From: Chaetoderma sp. LZ-2023a
Taxonomy: Eukaryota > Mollusca > Caudofoveata > Chaetodermatida > Chaetodermatidae
DNA length: 64,000 nt
NCBI GenBank assembly: GCA_034401795.1
Contig: CM067374.1
Location: 94,946,011-95,010,010, forward strand
Reading direction: 5' to 3'
The notes under the pieces are model-generated. The model did no database searches. It saw nothing but the letters and a program-made list of their open reading frames with translations, and was not told where the DNA came from. Shown one piece after another: positions 1 through 11,322 of the stretch. Both the position numbers and the translations under genes were made by a program. Positions within the stretch are counted from its first letter, which is position 1. Every line of letters starts with the position of its first letter.

Positions 1-1048
<1,048 letters not shown>

Positions 1049-1194
1049 TAGCAGCATTAGTTCAAGTTCAATATCTGCTTATTTTATCCTAGCTATGTAT
1101 AGCCTGTGGAAGTAAATAAGTAGGCAATTTGTTATGACATTGGAGAATGTATTCAATTAATTATATGCGCTATAAATATATACATGCTTACATA

Positions 1195-1375
1195 ACAATA
1201 CTCATATGTTTAGACTTACGAATCCTTCGAACATTGCGTTCCCAGAATCTCAGTTTCAACGTAACTGTACAGGAAAGCAGTTACATATTTTGAAACAAAC
1301 CCGGCAGGAACATGTTTCTGCCATAATCAACAACAGCTCCCAGTCAGGTTAACTCGAAAATACCAACATAATATC
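1195..1375 (+). mobile_element. Decayed family B element fragment
   Basis: Shows the family B left-arm remnant (TTCCCAGAATCTCAGTTTCA), a TACAGG motif, one hairpin arm (ATATTTTGAAAC) and a return arm (CCCAGTCAGGTTAA). Strongly diverged; both outer ends are lost. Confidence 0.6.
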
Positions 1376-2346
1376 GTGAAGGATTTTGCTGTGTTGAACT
1401 TTCGGGTTGAAAGGGTTAATATTCTCGTTTCGCCCTCGAGTTGCCAAATGTTACTAGAGCCATTAGCCAAGTTCAGTGACTATCACGTTAAGAGAGCTTT
1501 GGATGCTTCAACATAGACCTCTTGTTTCAACATCTACGAGTACGCATTGCATCTGTAATGCAAATCACGTGCCTTGAATATGCGACAGTGACACATTAGG
1601 GAGGAAACATTTTATTTTAAATGGAGACTATTAAAAACATCTTTCTTTTCGTCTCATTTAACACATAGAACACTATTTCTGGAGAGAAATGTCAAAACAC
1701 CAACATAATAGCTATTCTGACGCACACTGGTCTGCGTCGCTTCAATATACATCATCGTTTATTGGTGTCCCCAGAGCATCATTATATGATGATTGGACAA
1801 TTTGCCACCATGTGTATTGTTTTAGTGATTCGCGCTCACAAGCAACACTTATCGTGAATCATTCTGGCAATAAGCGCCCATAATTCAGTAACTTATCGAA
1901 CATCCAGTTAAATATATTACTATTTTATGCAAGTACGTCGGCGATTTGCATCCACATGCCGCGCTTATGAGATTATTTAAGGATTTGACTGTTTTTATCG
2001 TGAACTGTTCGAGTCGAATCTTGGTCTCAAGAGAGACAAATATAGAGGCTGCTGAATACACCGAAAACAAATTCGAATAAATATAATTCATATAAAAGTA
2101 TATGTTGCCAATGAAGGCAACTACTTTTTGTTATTTTGCTGCCAAAATAATCAGCGTTCGGTTTCGTACATAATATTACAAGAAGGCCCACTTACAACAG
2201 GTTTGGGGTGTCTGCGATAGGAAATGGTAAATAGTCCTACTAAAGCGTACGCAGCTGGTAGCTCTTTTGGTAGTTAATGAGATGTTACCAAATGAGTCTA
2301 TTAAAAAACACGTGCTTTTAAAAATAAAATAAACATTATCTAGCAG
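1376..2346. other. Unassigned AT-rich DNA
   Basis: No supported gene or repeat. Short open frames here are unremarkable, with no recognisable motif. A CCACCCC-rich run at about 2383-2402 belongs to the next element. Confidence 0.5.
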
Positions 2347-2768
2347 AATGGACCTTTCCAGTTTTAGCTTTGCCACCAACCTCACCCCACCCCACCCCAC
2401 CCACACCATGTTTAGTTAATCTCCACCCACGCTTCGCCTGTGCTGGGATCGATCGATCCCCGAATGCCCTGATGATCAATTTCCAGAAAACTATACAGCT
2501 AAGCTGTTAAATATTTTGAAACTAATTTGACTAGGGCAACATCTGCGCAGCATCGCCCAGTCAAATTAGTTTCAAAATATTCAACAGCATCTTTATTAAA
2601 TAGTAAACACACACAATTCGTACAACGACGCTTAGCCCGTCACCAATTATGGGTTCGTGACGTACTAATCTACGCCATTCATGACGCCATTGATTGTGAC
2701 GTCATCCTACACGTCGCCTAGTTGATTATGACGTCATATGATGGATGGATAAACTGGAACGGTCCATT
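2347..2768 (+). mobile_element. Family A hairpin element, full length
   Basis: One of the most complete copies. It starts AATGGACCTTTCCAGTTTTA and ends with an inverted match (AAACTGGAACGGTCCATT). The left arm has an expanded CCCCACCCCA run, then GATCGATC. The central palindrome spans about 2500-2590. The right arm has exact TGACGTCA sites at 2697-2704 and 2729-2736. It contains no coding capacity, so it is presumably mobilised by a transposase encoded elsewhere. No clear target duplication is visible. Confidence 0.85.
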
Positions 2769-2799
2769 ACTGTGCAATCATCAAATTTCAATAACCACA

Positions 2800-3495
2800 A
2801 TCAATATGACGTAGCCCCGATACGAAATAGGCAAGTCCGTCGCGAATGTGTACGACTTTTATGCCGTTGATGAATTTACAATTTAATGAACATTCTGTTG
2901 AACTTTTGAAACGTTTGAAATCGATTCTAACGCCCGTAAAAAGTGAGCTGAGATTGGCTAGAAATGGGCGGCGCATAGCTAGAAATGGGCGGTGCATAGA
3001 TAGAAATGGGCGGAGCATAGCTAGACATGGGCGGTGCATATCTAGAAATGGGTGGGTATAGCTAGAAATGGGCGGTACATAGCTAGAAATAGGCGGCGCA
3101 TAGCTAGAAGTGTGAGGGCATGGCCAGAAATGGGCGGAGCATAGCTAGAAATGGGCGGCGCATAGTTAGAAATGAGAGGCACATAGCTAAAAATTGGAGG
3201 ACATAGCTAAAAATGGGCGGCGCATAGCTAGACATAGGCGGCGTATAGCTAATAAAGGGCGATGCATAGCTAGAAATAGGTGGTGCATAGCTAGAAATGT
3301 GCGGCGCATAGCTAGAAATGAGCGGCGCATAGCTAAAAATGGGAGGCCATAGCTAAAAACGGGCGGCGCATAGCTAGACATAGGCGGTGCATAGCTAGCA
3401 ATGGGCGATGCATAGCTATAAATAGGTGGTGCATAGCTAGAAATGGGCGGGGCGTAGCTAGAAATTGGCGGGGCATAGCTAGAAATGGATCCCTC
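2800..3495 (-). mobile_element. Family B element with amplified left end
   Basis: Reverse-oriented copy. The CRE arm starts near 2810, then GTACGACTTTTAT and TTTAATGAACATTCTGTTGAA. It jumps directly from the hairpin edge to TTTGAAATCGATTC, so most of the hairpin is deleted. The left-arm terminal motif (CATAGCTAGAAATGGGCGG) is repeated about 25 times before the terminal GGATCC at 3487-3492. Confidence 0.8.
2956..3489. repeat. 21-bp minisatellite derived from the element terminus
   Basis: Unit GCATAGCTAGAAATGGGCGG plus one base (21 bp), about 25 copies, with scattered substitutions and a few 1-bp deletions (for example near 3055). The same motif occurs once at the left end of most A/B elements as CATAGCTAGARATGGGCGG. 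Two overlapping open frames through it (for example the seven-residue period ARNGRRI) are products of the 21-bp period, not genes. Confidence 0.97.
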
Positions 3496-3639
3496 TAATT
3501 CGGATGTTGACGTTGCGTAATCCAGTATTTTGGTCGAGTCTTTATCATATCAGTAATGACTCTGTTTTATTAACTGAGTACTGAAATCGTGTATCTATTG
3601 ATTTAAGACTAAAACCTTTTCTTATTGCTTTGCAGAAGC

Positions 3640-3760
3640 GTCTAAGACGGCAGCAACACCCAGTCAAATTAGTGTCGTGCTATTAGTAATGTATTGCGGC
3701 TTTTAACTCGAGTTACGTGAAATTCCGGACTCAAATGCTGCTTGATAACGCAAGTTACTG
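3640..3760 (-). mobile_element. Family B element fragment
   Basis: GGCAGCAACACCCAGTCAAA followed by a decayed CGTGAAATTCCGGACTCAAA, which corresponds to half of the hairpin plus the left arm of a reverse-oriented copy. Confidence 0.6.
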
Positions 3761-3877
3761 AGCCGGTACAGGCCCAGCAACCTGCACTATTAATGAATAC
3801 ATTGATCAAATGAAAAAAACTCCAGATGTAGCCATTGTTTAGTAGAGACAGAAATACAAGTTTCTTCCTTGAAAGCG

Positions 3878-4181
3878 GGATCCATTTCTAGCTATACACC
3901 ACCAATTTCCAGCTAAGCTCCTCCCAGTATCGTCCCCGTAGCCTGCGCTATCTGGGATATAGAGGTAACAAGCGGACTATTCTGAAACTACCAAAACTAT
4001 GGCAGCAACCGCTCCCGGTCAAATTAATTTTAAATTAGTGAATGTTTTATTAAATTACGTACACTTTCCTGCCGGACCTTTCAATTTTCGTGATAGAGTT
4101 GCGTAATTTTGATTGTCATGTCTGCTAACATGTGCCGTATTTGATTGTTACATAAGATCCTTGAGTGACAGATCATATCCC
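3878..4181 (+). mobile_element. Family B hairpin element, shortened
   Basis: Starts GGATCCATTTCTAGCTATAC and ends with TTGAGTGACAGATCATATCC. The first hairpin arm is largely missing (only TATTCTGAAACTA-like remnants remain), while the return arm GGCAGCAACCGCTCCCGGTC is clear. The CRE arm has decayed to single half sites. Confidence 0.8.
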
Positions 4182-4302
4182 TATATTAGATAATCACTAA
4201 CAAAGCAAGACAATTCAGAAAAAAACCCATAGAACATCTATATTCAGAAAGACTGAATGGCCAGCACAACATCAAGTATTCTGTCCACACATTTTGTTAA
4301 CA

Positions 4303-4679
4303 GAGGATTCCAGTTTATCGATCCATCATATGACATCATAATCAACTACGTCACGTGTAGGCTGACGCAATCATCAATTACGCTATGAATGATGCGATTA
4401 GGTCCGTCATAAATGCTTAATAGCCCGTGAAGTTGTACGAATTGTATTTCTTTACTGTTTAATAAACATTCTGTTGAATATTTTGAAACTAATTTAGCTG
4501 TTTAGCCATAGGCAGCAACAACACCCAATCAAATTAGGTTCAAAATATTCAAGCTTACCTGTATAGTTTTCAGAAAATGTATATTCAGATAGTGCAGGGG
4601 TCGATTGATCCCAAAACGAGCAAAGCGTGGGTGGAGGTTAGCTAGAGATGGGAATGGCATAGCAAAAACTGGATTCCTC
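4303..4679 (-). mobile_element. Family A2 hairpin element, full length
   Basis: Ends are the inverted pair GAGGATTCCAGTTT / AAACTGGATTCCTC instead of the family A ends, but the interior is family A: CRE arm (ATATGACATCATAATCAACT), AATAAACATTCTGTTGAA, hairpin, TTACCTGTATAGTTTTC, then GATTGATCCC. The hairpin loop side is slightly asymmetric. Confidence 0.82.
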
Positions 4680-4689
4680 CTATTCGCTT

Positions 4690-5030
4690 CAATTCTCATT
4701 TAGAATCCTCCACGCTGTCCTCATATTATTACCATTAGTAGGTTATTTGTCATGCTAATTATGGCTTTGGTTGTTGTCAAGCCAAAGAGTCAGCACATCT
4801 TTCAATCATTGTGTGGTATGTATATTGAGCAATGTACCGCGCCACTTACGGCGAATCTTCCTGACAATAAGCGTAATTTGCGAAACTTCGCATGAATAAA
4901 AAGTTATTTTACGCATCGCTGTTGATGATTTAGCTATACCACGTTGCTCTTTTATCGCATTTTCCTCCAGACTCATTATTCATGTAAAAAGCGCCACAAT
5001 GTATGACCTCATGTTGTGATAGGATTGATC
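4690..5030. other. Unassigned DNA
   Basis: No repeat family or coding signal recognised. Confidence 0.45.
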
Positions 5031-5039
5031 ACAGATATC

Positions 5040-5830
5040 CCAAAAAGGCATTGCTTCCAAGTCTGGGGTGGGCTTTAACCCGCAAATCACCCGTTAAAGG
5101 AGGCACCAAGTGAGTTTTATTTAAGGAAATAGCGCCAAGGATAAATATAGTGTCAACTGTTTCCATAGGCGTCCCTAAGTATGAAATGGCCAATGCCAAC
5201 AATTTTAGGCGAGGCTTCCCCGTTGCCAGCAACCCGCGCGTTACCCCCAACGCGGGTGGGGGGTGGGGTGGCCACAAAGTGGCATTTATTTACGCGAACA
5301 GCGCCAAGGATAAACACTGTGTCAAATATTCCTTTGTGCTTCTCCGACTATGGGATGGCCAATGCCAGTAATTTTAGGCGAGGCTTCCCCCTGCCAGCAA
5401 CGCCTAACACTACCTACCAATCACCAGCCGGCACAAATTGATATTTATTTAATGGAGGTATGCCAAAGATAAGAATCACGCGAACTGCTTCCATATACTT
5501 CAAAATGTGTGGGTTAACTTATGTCAGTAACTTTAGGTCAGCTGTGTCTCCCCACCACACCCCAGTAACTTTAGGTCAGCTGTGCCACCACCACCACCAC
5601 CACCACCACCACCACCACCACCACCACCACCACCACCACCACCACACCACTACTCCTCCACCACACCCCAACGTCGACCCACCCACCCAACCCCACCCCA
5701 GCGGCTTCAAACATCCGAAGGCAGAATGTGATATTTATTTCCATATTTCACATGTACAGAATGACCAAAGCCAGCTACTTTTCAGCCAGTCTGTGGTCTT
5801 TAGTTCGTTTGTCTTTTAAGAGGATGATAA
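5040..5830 (+). repeat. Decayed tandem repeat block, unit roughly 150-190 bp
   Basis: Two clear units share ATTTATT, GCGCCAAGGATAAA, GTGTCAA, a GGATGGCCAATGCCA-like block and AATTTTAGGCGAGGCTTCCC (5113-5280 and 5281-5440). A third, weaker unit starts at about 5441 (TTTATTTAATGG, GCCAAAGATAAG, AACTTTAGGTCAGC) and a fourth trace lies at about 5729 (ATATTTATTTCC, TGACCAAAGCCAG). Open frames through it (73-119 residues) track the repeat and are not supported as genes. Confidence 0.8.
5586..5645. repeat. (CCA)n microsatellite
   Basis: About 20 CCA/CAC triplets inside the third tandem unit. It produces a poly-histidine reading frame with no other protein signal. Confidence 0.97.
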
Positions 5831-5907
5831 TTGCACCATGCTTGTCTTCTATGCAGCCTCTTGAATACAACTTCACATAAATTGCGTGCATCAGTGGAAT
5901 ACAGGTG

Positions 5908-5960
5908 AGAGATTTATTTATTTATTTATTTATTTATTTATTTTTTATTTTATTTATTTA
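5908..5960. repeat. (ATTT)n microsatellite
   Basis: About 13 ATTT units, with one interruption near 5941. Confidence 0.95.
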
Positions 5961-6198
5961 CTCTGACTAAAAGCAGAATACATAGTAATAGTAGCATTAC
6001 ATAAAATATTAATGCCAAAATTGGTGTGTTATGATACACTATGATAAATTATTTGATTGCCATTTGTGATAGTTAATGTGGACTCATTTGAGAACCTCCA
6101 TATAGTATCAATATTTCCATTCATGTTTTCTATGTGACCCAGTCCATATCTTTCAAAGGAAAACATATCAAACAATACACAATCAGACCAAAACTGTG

Positions 6199-6214
6199 CC
6201 TTTTGTTTTTTCAG
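6199..6214 (+). promoter_or_regulatory. Candidate 3' splice acceptor
   Basis: A pyrimidine run ending TTTTGTTTTTTCAG directly precedes the point where similarity to the gene family begins (ARAWDNYDV). This suggests the relic downstream was an intron-containing gene copy rather than a processed retrocopy. Inferred from sequence form only. Confidence 0.5.
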
Positions 6215-7560
6215 CGCGTGCTTGGGATAATTATGACGTTAACACAGAGACTCCAGATGGCAGAAATACATTACATTCCACTGTGGGAATATGCAACCAG
6301 AATAAACTTCCATCGAAGACATGCAGAGAAACACCATTTGTTGAGCTAGTAGGGACACTGACTAGACGGATGAGAAGACACTTCGATGGGAGTGAGAAAT
6401 TGATTCCTCCTTTTCTTACATCTCTGAAACGGGCTCAGTTCACTCTGGTCCCATCCGCTGAGGTGATAGAATTAGGAAAAAAGGCACCGATTTCCTATGG
6501 CTCCTACAGTCATTTACATTAAAGTTACCACTCTCAGGCATTTTTCTCCCAGTTTGTGACAGATGATCTCCCCCAAACTGTGATCACATACATGGACCAT
6601 ATCTCCCAGCCACCAACGAGAAACGATGTGGTACAAGAAACAATGGTGCCCTCACTCAAATTTGCAGAAGAGACACACCAGGAATATGCCATCGTCACGT
6701 ATGACTTCGCGGTTGCCCCAAAGGCATATTCTATCCAAGCTTTGCAAACTCCAACCTTTGATAAACTTGTATTATTGCTAGGAAACTTCCATCTTGAGCT
6801 AGCGTACTTTGGAGCGCTAGGAACCTTCCTGGTTGATTCGGGAGTTGAATACATTCTCACAGAAGTAGGTGGCATGGCGGAGAGATCACTTGCTGGTTTC
6901 ATGAAGGGGAAATTCTACAACAGATGTAATATGATTCGCCAAATTCTTGTAGCTATAATCGAGCGGTTATTGTTCTCTAGGTGCTGTGACACATTGGCAG
7001 CTGAGGAGAAATTTCTTATGCACGAAATAATATCAGACTCCACTGTTGACCATTGTCAGTCGTCCATTGAGAAGGCATCATTTGAGGATATCGTGTTTGG
7101 TTATGAGAGTTTCTTCAATAATGTGATTGATGGACAGTACGGAAGTACAGCAGCTTACTGAGCCATTAATTGTATCTAACCAACTGTGTGTATCGAGAGC
7201 TGCAGTGGGCTTTACGAACTACCTATGTTGATGGATACAAACACGCCCTCCCAAGTGTGATAGACGCTTGCTTTTCTTTGAATCGACAAAATTATGCTAG
7301 ATGGGGTTGCCTTTTCCTTCAGAAAATATGTCAAATAGACATTAATGCTCATTAAATTCTAGACCGTGGTGCCATGTCAAATCGGCGCACGAAGAAACCC
7401 TTGTACGGTGTGCTATGGACCTGACCTAGTAACAAACTGTCAACCGAGATTGTAGTTCGGATCAACCGGTCGGATACCAGCAATACCAGCTGAGCTGGGA
7501 ACGCGCCACCAGTCCTGGATTCGTTTCCTGAACACGTCCCCTGGGTAGAGCCATATGTGT
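6215..7560 (+). pseudogene. Broken copy of an unnamed expanded gene family (NYARW-type)
   Basis: One frame runs from 6215 to about 7190, broken by TAA at 6520 and TGA at 7159. It shifts frame near 7170, meets TAA at 7353, and shifts again near 7405, where TAG-TAA (7427-7432) occupies two positions. Visible motifs in order are DNYDVNTETPDGRNTLH, HQEYAIVTYDFAVAPKA, FDKLVLLLGNFHLELAYFGA, GKFYNRCN, YGSTA, DGYKHALPSVIDACFSLN, NYARW, LDRGAMSNRRTKKP and QTVNRD. From memory, proteins with this order are common uncharacterised multicopy families in marine invertebrates and may be transposon-borne; I know no established function. No catalytic motif is identified. The last part (TGRIPAIP region, to about 7560) is weak. 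Confidence 0.7.
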
Positions 7561-7866
7561 ATATAGACCTATGGGAGAGATTCGTGTCGAAAAACGACTA
7601 AGTTCGTTAAATCGCATGATGTGCATGCGCATGCCAAGACGCTGTTTTGATGGATCGCGTAGTTACGACCAAGATAGGTTGGCGCTTTTAGTGTACCGAG
7701 ATGGCACCCTGTAATCCTTATTGATTGCATATTCCCGGTAAATCTGGAATAGATCAAGACCAGAATTCAACGGGCTTTTCAAATCTGTAGACCATTTCAA
7801 AATCGGTTGAGAAATGGCTGAGTTACCTATGGACAACTCTTCATGATTATCTTCAAAATATTGCCG

Positions 7867-8036
7867 TGACGTCATAACCACATGGACGCAAAACTTCTAG
7901 AATGCTCTAGAACGTTCGGCTGCGCGATTACTAGCTACGCGCTGATTGGCTGTTGCTCGAACGATGATTGGTTGGAAGCCTGACCCTGTGACGTCACAAG
8001 GAGTATAGAAGAAGACGCGATCCAGTGATCGAGTGC
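7867..8036 (+). promoter_or_regulatory. Compact promoter-like cluster: CRE, heat-shock element, CCAAT x2, CRE, TATA
   Basis: In order: TGACGTCA at 7867-7874; five contiguous 5-bp units alternating TTC/GAA at 7894-7918 (cTTCt aGAAt gcTCt aGAAc gTTCg, one imperfect), the form bound by heat-shock factor; inverted CCAAT (ATTGG) at 7945-7949 and 7967-7971; TGACGTCA at 7989-7996; TATAGAA at 8004-8010. A start near 8031-8036 would be about 30 bp downstream. An AGTAAA motif at about 8152 could be a polyadenylation signal, as in an LTR. No coding frame follows, so this is either the promoter of a lost gene or of a retroelement LTR. Confidence 0.5.
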
Positions 8037-10148
8037 ATCCTCGTCCAGGGGCCGAACAGCTTGGACATGTACTAGCTGCGATCGACAGATATTACGCATA
8101 TGACTTCAGTTTCTGTCCTTCTCCAGTAGTTACCAGTGGCCAACCCACCGCAGTAAAGACAATTTTGTAAACTCCCTACTTACGGGAGAAATTTGGAATT
8201 TTCTATTTACTGTTCACGAATATCAACATCTCCATCGGAACACAAATTTGCGGTGAGGCCTTTACGGCGTGAATATGTGATTCTAAAGATGTAGAGGCAG
8301 AATGTTCTTTTATGGATGACTCGTCGGATCTGCCGGCCACGCCTAAAAGTGGTATTTCAACCTCCACCGCACTAATATCGTGTAGGTTCTTTCGACTTTC
8401 GACCACATCAAGTAAACTCTTCCCGGTGCATCTTCAGAACTGGCTGACGTACTCAGCACCGTGAAGCTTTGTTTTGTATCTTCGTTTGCCTCTAACAACC
8501 CCCGCTTGTGACCGGGTTGTTTACACCTTCCATCCCTGCCATCAGTGTACGGACACCTTCTTCACCACGTAGTACTATCGTATCTTTTGCTGACTGCTCG
8601 TTAGACATTCTATTAGGCCTACAGCACTGAGTGATGCACTCCCGCCATGAGTGTTTTTGCGGCAGTCTTGTTTGTGGAAAACAGCTTGCGGGAACCATCC
8701 TGCAGGAACTGTCCAGCTTCCGGATAGCGCATCATTTCACGTCGACTACGGATTGACGTATCAACTTCAGTATCACGGTAGCCTAACTTGAGAATGACTA
8801 CCAGTTTAATTATTTCTCTATATAGGTTTTGTTAATTATATCATCTGTAAGAACGGTCCCGATGACTAAAAGGAACCGTAATGGTCTTAGGACCGCTAGT
8901 TATAATTTCTGTATTTGTTGATAATTATTCTCATTTTCCTCAATGTGTTGCTAACCGCACTATAGTAGGTTCGTTAACCTGTACTGATATATATATATAT
9001 CTTGATCATTTGACACCGTTATGATTGTTCTGGTTAGATTATGTATATATATGGCCAGTGGCCATCCGTTCATATGTTTTGTTTATTCATAGAAAATATT
9101 GGACTGCAATGCACTAGGAAACACTATACAGCAACACCTATATATGCAGCACTTTCTCCCGCCACCAACAATTTTTCACTGAGGTCGCTGGCCGTGCTAT
9201 AACTCTGTTTAGCCCGGCATGCTACCAACTAAACCTTTTCTATTCAGCTCAATAGGATAGGTTCAAAATGATTGGAGACACTTTCTTCATTACATACTGT
9301 GTAATATACTCTTCTCTTCCGGTAGTGCGATAATTTATCCCCGCAATCCTGTGAGACTCATAAGTAAGATTGTGTCTCTTTTCGTGTTCCACTCAGCCTT
9401 GTGGCTTCATAATTGTTTGGATGTCCCCATCCGCATCATGGGCTGATCCGACTCTGGGAAACTATTGAGGTTTCCGAGCGGTAATGGCCAGGGTGCGGTG
9501 TCACACACATTCCCATATATCTTTAGATACCTAGTAGTTAGCACTTTAAGCCAATGTAAGAAAGCACTGCGAAAACACATGTATTAATTATTATTTTATT
9601 TAGTGAACAATCCTCCCGCACCACAGTGCAAAACTGGGCAACTTGTATATAAACCTAACGACAGGTAAAACGGTTAGTTCCATATGACCCGGTGATGGGC
9701 GAGATACGTACCCCCACCGAATTCCATTAAAATGTCTGGGCATGATATTTAGATCTGCCATGCCTTTACGGGAAGGACATTTACGGTGGATATTCAGCTC
9801 TCTTACCCCCACCATAACGATAGAACAATGGTCTAATAATGCTTTCGTGAAATGTAACCCATGTCTTGTAATGTTTTATGTAGTTACGGGGCGGGATGGC
9901 CGGATTCTTATCCAGTTCGGAGATCTTGCTACGTAACATGTATGAGCGCTGTCTTTAGTATTGATGTCTTAGGGCATCTGTTCTCCGTGACAGCTGTGTC
10001 TAATAGCTAGGTAGATATCAGCCAGTCGCGGCCTAAAATAATTCTCGTTCTGAAAACAACTACAAGTGAATTAAGCAAAGCAGAAGGCCCACATAAATAA
10101 AGCGGCAACTACTAATTCAGCATGCCAAGAATCACATAAGATGGTAAC

Positions 10149-10172
10149 GGGGGAATCCATCAGGAATCCCCC
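10149..10172. repeat. Short G/C-tract inverted repeat
   Basis: GGGGGAATCC and GGAATCCCCC flank 4 bp (9 of 10 arm bases pair). Each arm resembles a NF-kappaB-type half. Possibly chance. Confidence 0.35.
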
Positions 10173-10784
10173 ATCCTGTCTTCACGTAAAACAGTACGCA
10201 CCCCTATAGTCATAATCTCACTAGGTATGGTCTTTCCTTTCTAAAGCATTTTTGGTGGGCCCATTTTTGCCTACTATTCTTCTCCCGCTTTGCAGTGGCG
10301 ACACCTTCCCGAGACGGAGGCCCGCGCGAGGTACTTGCCTCTCACAAGGATTCAGCGACGACGGTCCATGCCAGGATATTACTCCTCACCCAAACTAGCA
10401 CTAGGAGTAGTGCCCACGTGAAGCACATCACTTTTCGGCGCGATAACCTTCTTCCTTTCAGGGATGATACCTCTGTGGACCTACGAGTCTGTGTGGTACC
10501 TCCGGGAGCCCCATTTTTAAAAGTTCATCTACCTGTCTCTATGTCTCGTATTTTCGTATGCTCTTATTGTAGTATTATCTACTCATTGTATAGACGTATA
10601 TTTTTAGGTCACCAAATCAAATCTTGTAAGTCCATAGATCACGAAATTGCTATGGACAGGCAAACTGGTGACACAAATTCTTGGGATGAGATAGTTGTTT
10701 TTAATGTTCGCGACAATTGTCGCAGGGCCCCACCAGAACGATTGAGTTCCACCGGCTTTAGGAGCCAGTTTTTGTTTCCCGCAG

Positions 10785-11322
10785 GGAAGTCTCGTACAAG
10801 GTCCGTTACCCCGAGACCAGATGCTAACCAGCGTCATTACTCGTTGTGCACTTGCGGAGTGGCGAGTCGACACACTACACTGGAATTGCCCGACACTACT
10901 CGGCGAGCTACAAGATGCAGCATCTCCCATGAGAGGTATCCCCGCTTTCAGAAACTCAGAGAGCACCTTTAGAAGGTGGTCTGTTACACTCACATAACGC
11001 AGTATGGCCCTCTTAGAGCTCTGGGAACTTGTTGGTCTTCATTCATGAGAAAAACCAGACAATCAACTGAGGAAGTGGAGGATTCGACGTGACGGTGCCG
11101 ACATGGATGCTCTCTCCGAATCTATGAAGAAGACATGCAACCCATTTGCCACCGATTCGCCTGCTGAACTTGTCAATATAGCATCAGGGAAGACAGCAAA
11201 AGATGAGACCAAGAAATTTCTCCTTGGCACACTGGCACGGGGAAATGAATTGCGACTAAAATTTGAAGGTGAATGTGAAGTGGACGGGTCACGATTTCTT
11301 GAAACCAAAGACAGCAGGGTTT
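10785..11322 (+). pseudogene. C-terminal piece of the NYARW-type family
   Basis: A single frame starting right after the acceptor-like CCCGCAG at 10784, broken only by TAA at 10995 and TGA at 11046. Readable blocks are DAASPMRGIPAFRNSEST, RRWSVTLT, ELVGL, EKPDNQLRKWRIRRD, MKKTCNPF, AELVNIASGKTAKDETKKFL and LARGNELRLKFEGECEVD. From memory this is the usual carboxyl end of the family relic seen at 6.2-7.56 kb. The segment around DAAS overlaps in content with the end of the first piece, so the two are either one split gene with a partial duplication or two copies. The next frame takes over at about 11300 with LINE sequence. Confidence 0.68.

Larger units (their letters stand above)
7561..10784. 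other. Unassigned 3.2-kb interval separating two pieces of the relic
   Basis: No recognisable protein domain on either strand. Short minus-strand frames (8203-8406, 8492-8698) and a 225-residue plus frame (10295-10972) show no known motif, and the last overlaps true relic sequence in another frame. Acceptor-like tracts precede 10295 (CTCCCGCTTTGCAG) and 10785 (TTTTGTTTCCCGCAG). It could be a long intron, an inserted element carrying the promoter-like cluster at its left, or unrelated DNA. No flanking long direct repeat was found by eye. Confidence 0.4.

Noticed and set aside
5460-5819. Histidine-rich 119-residue frame
   Set aside because: CCA microsatellite within a decayed tandem unit.
10295-10972. 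225-residue plus-strand frame
   Set aside because: No recognisable domain; its end overlaps relic sequence that reads properly in another frame.
10604-10993. Minus-strand frame with a KLAPK...WWGPATIVANIKNNYL-like stretch suggesting an LTR-element integrase tail
   Set aside because: It lies antisense to the better-supported relic piece and its similarity is short and unconvincing.
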